NCBI RefSeq assembly: GCF_001984575.1
Contig: NZ_LZNS01000001.1
Span: 1,477,132 to 1,541,131, forward strand
From: Streptomyces sp. MP131-18
GTDB taxonomy: Bacteria; Actinomycetota; Actinomycetes; Streptomycetales; Streptomycetaceae
DNA: 64,000 bases
Direction: 5' to 3'
Shown here in pieces: positions 36,898 to 44,710 of this stretch (positions are counted from its first letter, which is position 1; each line of letters begins with the position of its first letter). Below the pieces are notes generated by a model. It was not told the DNA's origin. It saw nothing but the letters and a program-made list of their open reading frames with translations, and did no database searches. A program made the position numbers and the translations under genes.

Positions 36898-37086
36898 GCC
36901 CGCTCCCATCGCAGAGGCCGCGAACGCCCAACTGTACTAAGGTTCCCCGCTCGATCAGATAGGGCGGTCGCGGGCTTTTGTCCACTGCGGCGGACACGGC
37001 CTGTCCTCAAGGAAGCTACCACCAGCCGCTGTCCGGGCCGTTCGGGCAGGTAGAACGTCCTCGTGCTCGCCTCCGGCGCCCCCGGC

Positions 37087-37776
37087 TCAGGGGCGGTCGG
37101 TGCCGCCGTCGGGGGCGGCGGGGGCCAGGCCCGTCCGGTAGGCGATGACGACGAGTTGCGCCCGGTCGCGGGCCTCCAGCTTCGTCATGGCGCGCTGGAC
37201 GTGGGCGCGGACGGTGAAGGGGCTGAGGAACATCCGCTCGGCGATCTCCTGGTTGGACAGGCCGGTCGCGACCAGAGCCACCATCTCGCGTTCGCGCGGG
37301 GTGAGCACGGCGAGCCGCTCGGGCTGGTGCGACGGGGCGTCGTCCGGTGTGGCCAGGAAACGGGCGACCAGGGAGCGGGTCGCGGCGGGGGACAGCAGCG
37401 TGTCGCCGCCTGCGATCGTGCGCACGGCGTTCAGCAGGTCCTCGGCCCCGATGCCCTTGCCGATGAACCCGCCGGCCCCCGCGCGCAGCGCCTGGGCGAC
37501 GTACTCGTCGGTCTCGTACGTGGTGAGGATCAGGATGCGGCTGGCCCGCAGTTCCGGGTCCGCGCAGATCTCCGACGTGGCGGTGAGACCGTCCACCTCC
37601 GGCATCCTGATGTCCATGATCACCACGTCCGGGCGCAGCTCCCGGGTGAGTCTCACCGCCTCCCTGCCGTCGGCGGCCTCGCCGACCACGGTGATGTCGT
37701 CGGCGGTGTCGAGAAGCATCCGGAAGGCATCGCGCAGCAGAGCCTGATCGTCGGCGAGCAGCACCCGGAGCGTCAC
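37087..37776 (-). CDS. NarL/LuxR-type response regulator
   Basis: A 229-residue response regulator. The receiver has acidic residues Asp9/Asp10, phosphoacceptor Asp55 (VVIMDIRMP) and TTYETDEYV. The DNA-binding domain reads LTPREREMVALVATGLSNQE and LSPFTVRAHVQRAMTKLEAR. Its start overlaps the kinase gene stop by 4 nt. With the kinase and MMPL exporter it forms one minus-strand operon, so it probably controls the exporter. Confidence 0.93.
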   Translation of the reverse strand: MTLRVLLADDQALLRDAFRMLLDTADDITVVGEAADGREAVRLTRELRPDVVIMDIRMPEVDGLTATSEICADPELRASRILILTTYETDEYVAQALRAGAGGFIGKGIGAEDLLNAVRTIAGGDTLLSPAATRSLVARFLATPDDAPSHQPERLAVLTPREREMVALVATGLSNQEIAERMFLSPFTVRAHVQRAMTKLEARDRAQLVVIAYRTGLAPAAPDGGTDRP

Positions 37777-39068
37777 GTCGCATCCCCGGCCTCTGGGCCG
37801 GCCACTCGCCCCTCGGCGGCCGTTGCTCCGCCGTTCCGCCGCGCCGTGTCCTTGGCGGGCGGCAGGGGCAGCTCGGTGGAGACGAGGAAGCCGCCCTCCG
37901 GGCGCCTGCCCGCGGAGAGGTGCCCCCCGACCGCGGTGGCACGTTCACGCATCCCGATCAGACCGTAACCGGGCGGACGGTCCTGCACCGTGGACGCACT
38001 CGGTCCCGTGGCCGCGGTCGGCGCCGTACGGGTGCCCCCTCCGTCGTCGGCGACGGTGATGGTCACGCGATCGCGGTTCCAGGAGAGGCCCACCCGGGCG
38101 CTGCCGGCACCGGCGTGTTTGGTCACGTTGGTCAGGGCCTCCTGGACGATGCGGTAGGCGGTGAGGTCCACTCCCGGCGGCAGCGGCCTGGCCGTGCCCT
38201 CCTGGTGCACCGACACCTCAAGTCCCGCGCGGCGGAAGGATTCGAGGAGCGTGGGGAGCCGGGACAGTCCGGGCGCCGGTTCCGCGGGCGTGGCCGCGTC
38301 CCCGGACTGGCGCAGCAGACCGACCGTGGCCCGCAGGTCGTCGAGCGCGTCGCCGGTGGTCTCGACGAGCTGCTTCAGGCTCTTGCGGGTCTGCTCGGGG
38401 CGGGCGTCGAAGAGGTGGGCGGCGACCGTGGCCTGCGCGTTGGCCAGGGTGATCTGATGGGCCACGAGATCGTGCAGCTCCCGGGCGATGCGCACCCGTT
38501 CCTCGGCCACTCTCCGGCGCGCCTCGCTCTCCCGGCTCTTCTCGGCCCGCCGGGCCCGCTCCTCCACGGCCGCCAGGTAGGCCCGCCGGTTCTGCACCGA
38601 GTGCCCGAGTACGCCGGCCACCAGCGGGAACGCCGCCACCGCTCCCATCCTGCTCGCGTCCTTCCACGAAAGGGCCCCGAACACGGGGGTGAAGGCGACC
38701 AGCAGCGCCGCGGAGGTGAGCGCCACCGCGCTCACCGCGTGCCGTTCGGTGCGCACGGTGAGCGAGTAGGCGGTGATCACGGCGGGGGCCACGATGAGCG
38801 GGCTCAGCAGGAGACCGAGGAGCGGCACCAGCATGCCGCTCGCGGTCGTGGCCGCCATGGCCGCCAGGGGCGCCCGGTGCCGCACCGGCAGCACGGCACA
38901 GGACACCACGGCGATGAAGTAGGCGGCGGCCGACGGCGGTGACAGCGTGCTGCCGTCGTCCTGCACCACGCCGCCGAGCAGACAGAGCACGAACGCCGTG
39001 GCCGTGATCGCCCCCTCCCGCCACCATGTGCGGCGTGATCGCGGACCACGGCCATCCGTGTTCGTCAT
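37773..39068 (-). CDS. Sensor histidine kinase (NarL-partner type)
   Basis: A 431-residue kinase. The N-terminal half has about five transmembrane helices (ITATAFVLCLLGGVV first) and no large extracellular domain, so it senses within the membrane. VRIARELHDLVAHQITLANA is the HisKA_3 box with the phosphorylated His near residue 200. The ATPase has TKHAGAGS and the G-box PGYGLIGMRERA. The ATG lies 7 bases after the MMPL stop codon. Confidence 0.92.
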   Translation of the reverse strand: MTNTDGRGPRSRRTWWREGAITATAFVLCLLGGVVQDDGSTLSPPSAAAYFIAVVSCAVLPVRHRAPLAAMAATTASGMLVPLLGLLLSPLIVAPAVITAYSLTVRTERHAVSAVALTSAALLVAFTPVFGALSWKDASRMGAVAAFPLVAGVLGHSVQNRRAYLAAVEERARRAEKSRESEARRRVAEERVRIARELHDLVAHQITLANAQATVAAHLFDARPEQTRKSLKQLVETTGDALDDLRATVGLLRQSGDAATPAEPAPGLSRLPTLLESFRRAGLEVSVHQEGTARPLPPGVDLTAYRIVQEALTNVTKHAGAGSARVGLSWNRDRVTITVADDGGGTRTAPTAATGPSASTVQDRPPGYGLIGMRERATAVGGHLSAGRRPEGGFLVSTELPLPPAKDTARRNGGATAAEGRVAGPEAGDAT

Positions 39069-39075
39069 GGCGGGC

Positions 39076-41319
39076 TCAGTGCCGGCCGACGGGGAGCTGC
39101 GGCGCCGCCGCGTCCTGCTCGGCCGCGGAGGCCGGGACATGCCTGCTCAAGTCCTCACCCTCGATATCCACATTCGGCAGCACGCGGTTCAGGATACGGG
39201 GGAGCCACCAGGCCCGGTCGCCGAGCAGTGCCAGGACCGCGGGCACGACCGCCATCCGGACCACGAAGGCGTCGAAGGCGACGGCGGCGGCCAGGCCGAC
39301 GCCCATCGTCTGGATGGTCGGGCTGCTCATCCCGATGAATCCGGCGAACACGCTGACCATGATGATCGCCGCCGCGGCCACCACACGTCCGCTGTGCCGG
39401 AACCCGTTGACGATGGCCTCGCCGGGGGACGCGCCATGGACGTAGGTCTCCCGCATCCGGGTGAGGAGGAAGACCTCGTAGTCCATGGCGAGGCCGAACA
39501 CGATCCCGATGATGAGGATCGGCATCAGCGACATGACAGGACCGGTCTGCTCGATGCCGAGCAGGTCCGCCGCCCAGCCCCACTGGAAGACGGCGACGAG
39601 GACGCCGAAGGCGGCACCCACCGACAGCAGGAAGCCGAGCGCTGCCTTGACCGGGACGAGGACCGAGCGGAAGACCACCGTCAGCAGGAGTACCGCCAGG
39701 CCGATGACCACGGTCAGATAGGGGATGAGGGCGTCGGACATGGCTTCGGAGATGTCGATATTCATCGCGGTGGTGCCGGTCACCAGGACGTCGGCGCCCG
39801 TGCCGGTCTCGACGCCGGAGACCGCGTCCCGGATCGTGTGCACCAGGTCCTTGGTCTCGGCGCTGTTCGGCGCGGTCTGGGGGACGGCGGTGAGGACGGC
39901 CGTGTCCTCGGCCCGGCTGAGAACCGGATCGCCGACCGACGCGACCCCGTCCACGCCCCGTACGGTCTCGATGACCAGGTCCGTGGTGGCCCGGGCGTCC
40001 GCGGACTCCGACGTGTCCACGACCACGGTCAGAGGGCCGTTGAAGCCGGGGCCGAAGCCTTCGGACAGCAGGTCGTAGGCGCGGCGCTGGGTGGTCTCCA
40101 CCGACTTGGCCTCGTCTCCTGGCAGCCCGAGTTCGAGGCTGAGCGCCGGCAGGGCGACGGCGCCGAGACCGAGTCCGGCGACCATCAGCACGGCCACCGG
40201 CCGGCGCAGCACGAACTGCGCCCAGCGGGTGCCGAGCCCGGGCCGGCCGGCCGCGGTGGGCAGCGCGTGCGGACGTTCGGCTCCCGGCCGGGTGGCCTTG
40301 CGGACACGGCGGGACAGGACCCGCCGGCCGAAGTAGCCGAACAGCGCGGGGACCAGGGTCAGTGCGACGAGTACGGCAAGGGCCACGGCGCCCGCGCCGC
40401 CCATGCCGATCTTGGTGAGTTCGGGGATTCCGACGACCCCGAGACCGACCAGGGCGATGAAGACGGTCGCGCCGGCGAAGACGACGGCGGAGCCGGCCGT
40501 GCCCACCGCCCGGCCGGCGGCCTCCTCCGGCTCACTGCCCCGGGCGCGCTCGTCGCGGAAGCGGGAGGTGATGAAGAGCGCGTAGTCGATGCCGACCGCG
40601 AGCCCCAGCATCAGCGCCAGGATGGCGACGGTGGATGTCAGGCCCAGCGGAACGGCCAGCGCGGAGACCAGGCCGAAGGCGATGGCCACGCCCACGAACG
40701 CGGTCAGCAGGGACAATCCGGCCGCGACCAGCGACCCGAGGGCGACGATCAGCACGACCGCGGCCACCGCCACACCGATGATCTCCGTCGTACCGCCCGG
40801 CTCCTCTTCCGCGTCCAGGGCCGAGCCGCCGATCTCCACGGTCAGCCCCGTGTCCCGGGCCTGGCCGGCGGCGTCCTCCAGCGCGCTCTTCGTCGACTCG
40901 GTCAGGTCGACGGTGTCCGCGGTGTAGGTGATCGTGGAGTACGCGATGGTGCCGTCCTCGCTGACAGCGCCGGTCTCATAGGGGTCGGTGGTCGACGCGA
41001 CCTGATCGCCCCCGTCCAGCGAGCCGAGCGCGTCCTCGACGGCCGCCCTGTTCTCCCTGGCCGTCACCTGCTGCCCGTCCGGCGCCTGGAACACCAAACG
41101 GGCCTCGGCACCTTGGGAGTTGCTCTCGGGGAAGCGCTGGTCCAGCAGGTCGAACGCCTGCTGCGACTCGGTGCCGGGCATGGAGAGGTCCTCTTCCTCC
41201 CCGGCCGGCGCCACGGCGGCGGCGACGATGGCCAGCAGCAGACCGCCCAGCCACAGACGAAGCACGAGCCGCCGCCGCCGGAAGGACCACCGTCCGATCC
41301 GGTAAAGAAATGTCGCCAT
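39076..41319 (-). CDS. MMPL family RND-type exporter
   Basis: A 747-residue MMPL transporter with two repeats of one helix, an extracytoplasmic domain and five more helices. The first repeat has VALGSLVAAGLSLLTAFVGV and LGLAVGIDYALFITSRFRDE; the second has MPILIIGIVFGLAMDYEVFL and GMSSPTIQTMGVGLAAAVAF. The Gly-x3-Asp-Tyr motifs are the proton-relay sites. The family exports lipids or hydrophobic compounds. It leads the operon with the two-component system, in the order exporter, kinase, regulator. The ATG follows GGAG at somewhat long spacing. Confidence 0.93.
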   Translation of the reverse strand: MATFLYRIGRWSFRRRRLVLRLWLGGLLLAIVAAAVAPAGEEEDLSMPGTESQQAFDLLDQRFPESNSQGAEARLVFQAPDGQQVTARENRAAVEDALGSLDGGDQVASTTDPYETGAVSEDGTIAYSTITYTADTVDLTESTKSALEDAAGQARDTGLTVEIGGSALDAEEEPGGTTEIIGVAVAAVVLIVALGSLVAAGLSLLTAFVGVAIAFGLVSALAVPLGLTSTVAILALMLGLAVGIDYALFITSRFRDERARGSEPEEAAGRAVGTAGSAVVFAGATVFIALVGLGVVGIPELTKIGMGGAGAVALAVLVALTLVPALFGYFGRRVLSRRVRKATRPGAERPHALPTAAGRPGLGTRWAQFVLRRPVAVLMVAGLGLGAVALPALSLELGLPGDEAKSVETTQRRAYDLLSEGFGPGFNGPLTVVVDTSESADARATTDLVIETVRGVDGVASVGDPVLSRAEDTAVLTAVPQTAPNSAETKDLVHTIRDAVSGVETGTGADVLVTGTTAMNIDISEAMSDALIPYLTVVIGLAVLLLTVVFRSVLVPVKAALGFLLSVGAAFGVLVAVFQWGWAADLLGIEQTGPVMSLMPILIIGIVFGLAMDYEVFLLTRMRETYVHGASPGEAIVNGFRHSGRVVAAAAIIMVSVFAGFIGMSSPTIQTMGVGLAAAVAFDAFVVRMAVVPAVLALLGDRAWWLPRILNRVLPNVDIEGEDLSRHVPASAAEQDAAAPQLPVGRH

Positions 41320-41550
41320 CTGCTGATCACTCCAGACGCCGCAAGGCAAGGGGAATGTGCGGGATTCGCACGCCTCCCACACTCCCCTCCGGCGCCCCGC
41401 CAGGCATCGTTCCCCGTCGCCGTCTTCGCCTGGTGCGGCAGGACCAGACACGCACGCGTCCTGGTGCCTGTGCACCACATTGATCCGGGCTGTGGACCGG
41501 CTGAAGGAACGGGTGATGACTCCTGGCGAGCGCGGGCCTACGGTTACGGC

Positions 41551-43203
41551 ATGACGCGCAGCACTCACTCGGTGACGAATCAGGTTCCGCCCCTGGTGGG
41601 GTACGACGTCTTCCGCGCGGACGCGGCCCTGGCCGAGGCGTTCGCCCGGCACGTGGGGCCCGCGCACGCCGAGGAGGCGACCGCGGAGCTGAGCGCGCTC
41701 GGCGAGGCGGCGGGCTCGGCCGAGGCGCAGGAGTGGGGGGCGCAGGCGAACGCACATCCGCCGGCGCTGCGCACGCACGACCGCTACGGGCACCGGATCG
41801 ACGAGGTGGACTTCCACCCGGCGTGGCACCGGCTGCTTGAGCGGGCCGTCGCGGCGGGGCTGACGGACGCGTGGTCGCGGCCGGACGGCCAGCTGCGCCG
41901 CGCCGCCGGGTTCCTGGTGTGGACGCAGGTGGAGGCCGGGCACGGCTGCCCGGTGTCGATGACGCACTCGGCGGTGCCCGCGCTGCGCGCCCAGCCCGAG
42001 CTCGCGGCGGTCTGGGAGCCGCTGCTCACCTCGCGGACGTACGAGCCCGGGCTGCGTCCCGCGGGCCGGAAGGCGGGCGTGCTCGCGGGCATGGGGATGA
42101 CGGAGAAGCAGGGCGGCTCCGACGTGCGGGCCAACACCACGCGCGCCGAGCCGCTCGCCGAGCCCGGTGCCTACGCCCTCACCGGCCACAAGTGGTTCTG
42201 CTCCGCGCCGATGTCGGACGCGTTCCTCGTACTGGCCCGGGCGCCGGGCGGGCTGACGTGCTTCCTGCTGCCGCGGGTGCTGCCCGACGGCACGCGCAAC
42301 GCCTTCCGTATCCAGCGGCTGAAGGACAAGCTGGGGAACCGTTCCAACGCCTCGGCCGAGGTCGAGTTCGACGGCGGCACCGTGGCGTGGCGGGTGGGCG
42401 AGGAGGGGCGCGGGGTGCCCACGATCATCGAGATGGTCGGCGCCACTCGCCTGGACTGCGTCGCGGGCTCGGCGGCGATCATGCGGCAGGCGGTGGCCCA
42501 GGCCGTCCACCACGCCGCCCACCGCGAGGCGTTCGGCGGGAAGCTGATCGACAAGCCCCTGATGGAAAACGTGCTCGCCGATCTGGCGATCGAGTCGGAG
42601 GCGGCGACCGCGCTCACGCTGCGGCTCGCCGCGGCGTGCGACGCCGCCGCCGCGGGCAGCGCGCAGGACCGGCACCTGCTGCGGCTCGCGGTCCCGGCCG
42701 CCAAGTACTGGGTGACCAAGCGCTGCACGCCCCTGGTCGCGGAGGCGCTCGAATGCCTGGGCGGCAACGGTTACGTGGAGGAGTCCGGCATGCCGCGGCT
42801 GCTGCGCGAGTCGCCGCTGAACTCGATCTGGGAGGGCTCGGGCAACGTGCAGGCGCTGGACGTGCTGCGGGCGCTCCAGCGGGAGCCCGGGGCGCTGAAC
42901 GCGTTCCTCGCCGAGGTGGGCCGGGCGGCCGGTGCGGACCACCGTCTGGACGCGGCGATCAAGGCGCTGCTGACGGAGTTGTCGGACCTGGACGGCATCG
43001 AGGGGCGGGCGCGGCGCCTGGTGGAGCGGCTGGCCCTGGTGCTCCAGGGGGCGCTGCTGGTCCAGCACGCCCCGCCCGCGGTCGCGGACGCGTTCTGCGC
43101 CGCGCGTCTCGGCGGCGAGGGGGGCGCGGCGTTCGGAACGCTGCCGCGGGCGGCGGGCCTTGCCGCGGTCGTCGAGCGGGCCCGGCCGGTTAACGGCACG
43201 TAA
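41551..43203 (+). CDS. AidB-like acyl-CoA dehydrogenase
   Basis: A 550-residue flavoprotein of the AidB branch of acyl-CoA dehydrogenases. FLVWTQVEAGHGCPVSMTHS, GMGMTEKQGGSDVRANTT and ALTGHKWFCSAPMSDAFLVL are AidB hallmarks; LECLGGNGYVEESGMPRLLR and LNSIWEGSGNVQALDVLRA close the fold. In E. coli AidB is part of the alkylation (Ada) response; an Ada-AlkA gene occurs at 18944 but not adjacent. No ribosome binding site precedes the ATG, and TACGGT lies 7 bases before it, suggesting a leaderless transcript. Confidence 0.9.
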   Translation: MTRSTHSVTNQVPPLVGYDVFRADAALAEAFARHVGPAHAEEATAELSALGEAAGSAEAQEWGAQANAHPPALRTHDRYGHRIDEVDFHPAWHRLLERAVAAGLTDAWSRPDGQLRRAAGFLVWTQVEAGHGCPVSMTHSAVPALRAQPELAAVWEPLLTSRTYEPGLRPAGRKAGVLAGMGMTEKQGGSDVRANTTRAEPLAEPGAYALTGHKWFCSAPMSDAFLVLARAPGGLTCFLLPRVLPDGTRNAFRIQRLKDKLGNRSNASAEVEFDGGTVAWRVGEEGRGVPTIIEMVGATRLDCVAGSAAIMRQAVAQAVHHAAHREAFGGKLIDKPLMENVLADLAIESEAATALTLRLAAACDAAAAGSAQDRHLLRLAVPAAKYWVTKRCTPLVAEALECLGGNGYVEESGMPRLLRESPLNSIWEGSGNVQALDVLRALQREPGALNAFLAEVGRAAGADHRLDAAIKALLTELSDLDGIEGRARRLVERLALVLQGALLVQHAPPAVADAFCAARLGGEGGAAFGTLPRAAGLAAVVERARPVNGT

Positions 43204-43284
43204 CCAAAGAGGTTTGCCGGGACAGGGGCCGGTAAGGCGCAGTCATGACAACCCGCGGGAGAGGTTCTCTACGAAGGGGAAGTC

Positions 43285-43917
43285 ATGGTTGCAATAATTA
43301 TCATTCTGGCCGCTGCCGCGGTCGCCGTGGTCGTGCTGCTCCTGGCTCTGCCGACCGTCGGTCCGGGCAACGGCAGCCTTCAGCGCCGCTTCGGGCCCGA
43401 ATACGAGCGGGCGGTCACCCGGCACGACGGCGACGTGAAGGCGGCGAAGAAGGATCTGTCCGAGCGGGTGCGCCGGCACGGCCGCCTCAGGGTGCGGGCG
43501 CTGTCCGCCGGGGAGCGTGAGCAGTACGAGCTCAAGTGGGCGCACGTCCAGGAGCGTTTCGTGGATTCGCCGGTCTCGGCGGCGGCCGAGGCCGATCACC
43601 TGCTGACCCGGCTCGTCCACGACCGCGGGTTCCCCTCGGACGCCTACGACGACCAGGTGGCCGCGCTGTCCGTGCACCATCCGCGGCAGGTCGAGTCGTA
43701 CCGGCGGCTGCACGCGCTGGCCGCGCGCGCCGATGCGGGGGGCACGGGCACCGAGGAGATGCGGGAGGCGCTCCTGCGCGGCCGGGACCTGTTCCGCGAA
43801 CTGGTCGCGGCCGGGCCCCAGGACAGCGCCGAGCACCGGGCCGGCCCGCGGCGGATGAGGATACGGCGCCCCGGTCACCCGGAGCGGCAGGACGCGGCGA
43901 CGAAGGGTGGTGCGTGA
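43285..43917 (+). CDS. Membrane-anchored protein of unknown function
   Basis: A 210-residue protein with one N-terminal transmembrane helix (VAIIIILAAAAVAVVVLLLA) and a charged helical remainder. LQRRFGPEYERAVTRHDGDV and LSAGEREQYELKWAHVQERF recur in conserved Streptomyces proteins of unknown function. The pattern suggests a membrane-tethered cytoplasmic helical domain. The ATG follows an AGGGGAAG site. Its stop overlaps the start of the next gene (TGATG), and the next protein shares its VDSP and EADxLL motifs. Confidence 0.65.
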   Translation: MVAIIIILAAAAVAVVVLLLALPTVGPGNGSLQRRFGPEYERAVTRHDGDVKAAKKDLSERVRRHGRLRVRALSAGEREQYELKWAHVQERFVDSPVSAAAEADHLLTRLVHDRGFPSDAYDDQVAALSVHHPRQVESYRRLHALAARADAGGTGTEEMREALLRGRDLFRELVAAGPQDSAEHRAGPRRMRIRRPGHPERQDAATKGGA

Positions 43918-44288
43918 TGGATGTGCACAAGGCGGGAACGGACGCGTACGGCGCCGGGGACACGTACCGCACCGGGGCCGACGCGGACGCGGAGCTCCAG
44001 GCCGAGGTGCCGGCGAACAGCCCGGCGCCGCTGATCCCGCAGCCGGAGGCCGACCGGCTCACGGCGGGGCTGCACCACGCGGTGGTCGGCTTCGTCGACA
44101 GCCCGGAACGTTCCCTCACGGAGGCGGACTTCCTGCTGGAGGAGACCGTGGCCCAGCTCACGGAGGCGTTGAGCACGCGGCGCAGGGACCTGCGCGGCGG
44201 GTGGCAGGAGGAGGGGATGGACACGGAGCGGCAGCGGGTGCTGCTCCTGGACTACCGCGAGCTGGTGGAACGCCTGCTCGGCGTCTGA
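43917..44288 (+). CDS. Soluble partner protein of unknown function
   Basis: A 123-residue acidic protein. HHAVVGFVDSPERSLTEADF and LLEETVAQLTEALSTRRRDL are similar to the part of the upstream protein with FVDSP and AEADHLLTRL, so the two are probably distant homologues. There is no signal peptide or membrane segment. Start and stop of the pair overlap by one base. The function is unknown; the two may act as a complex at the membrane. Confidence 0.6.
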   Translation: MDVHKAGTDAYGAGDTYRTGADADAELQAEVPANSPAPLIPQPEADRLTAGLHHAVVGFVDSPERSLTEADFLLEETVAQLTEALSTRRRDLRGGWQEEGMDTERQRVLLLDYRELVERLLGV

Positions 44289-44307
44289 CCACACCGTCCC
44301 CCCACGA

Positions 44308-44339
44308 GGCGGCCCCGGGGCATCTGCCCCGGGGCCGCC
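44308..44339 (+). terminator. Terminator, 14-bp perfect stem
   Basis: Arms GGCGGCCCCGGGGC (44308-44321) and GCCCCGGGGCCGCC (44326-44339) with loop ATCT. It begins 20 bases after the preceding stop codon and separates it from the sulfite reductase region. Confidence 0.85.
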
Positions 44340-44451
44340 GCCCGTGTTCCCTGCCGTTGTCCGGCCGCTGTCGCGCGCGGGCGACCGAGGGTGACGGAAT
44401 CTTCACGCGTCTCGGATAACGGGACACCATTGTCCACATAATGGATATCAG

Positions 44452-44480
44452 TGGACTCGGGCGTCACCGCGTGCCACTCT
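44452..44480 (+). promoter_or_regulatory. Promoter of the sulfite-reductase leader peptide
   Basis: A -35-like TGGACT (44452-44457), a 17-base spacer, and CACTCT (44475-44480). CACTCT ends 7 bases before the leader ATG, so transcription would start at the start codon. The same CACTCTG lies at the same distance before the leader at 55161. Upstream, GTCCAC (44432-44437) and GTGGAC (44451-44456) form an inverted pair that may bind a regulator. Confidence 0.5.
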
Positions 44481-44486
44481 GCGGTC

Positions 44487-44570
44487 ATGTCACGAGCTGG
44501 AGTCACCTTGGTGAGTCGGCGCCATGTCGACCTCGGTCGGATGTCCAGCGCCATCTGTCCGGCCTGCTGA
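44487..44570 (+). CDS. Leader peptide upstream of sulfite reductase
   Basis: A 27-residue open frame ending in RRHVDLGRMSSAICPAC. Two cysteine codons lie among the last four. The core HVDL, Arg, SSAIC recurs in two other small frames in this window (54986-55069 and 55161-55247). Such actinobacterial peptides are annotated only as putative leader peptides. Its promoter places the transcription start at the ATG. The 140 bases to the sulfite reductase start hold a small hairpin (CTCCCG and CGGGAG arms near 44598-44614). A cysteine-responsive attenuation role is likely but unproven. Confidence 0.75.
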   Translation: MSRAGVTLVSRRHVDLGRMSSAICPAC

Positions 44571-44710
44571 GAGCCGCAGCACCGAGCCGGTAATCCCCTC
44601 CCGGAGCGCGGGAGTTCCCCCCGCCACCCACCGTTCCACTCTGCCCTGACGCCCGCAGCGCCGCGGGTGGCCGCCGGGCGGAGTCGCCCTGCTGCCCGCA
44701 GAAGGATTGC

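Noticed and set aside
33547..37053. A 1168-codon open frame on the plus strand
   Set aside because: It is antisense to lon and the XRE regulator and has the His/Gln/Arg-rich composition of GC-rich shadow frames.
39076..43068. A 1330-codon open frame on the minus strand
   Set aside because: Residues before the ATG at 41319 are antisense to the acyl-CoA dehydrogenase gene; only the MMPL part has family motifs.
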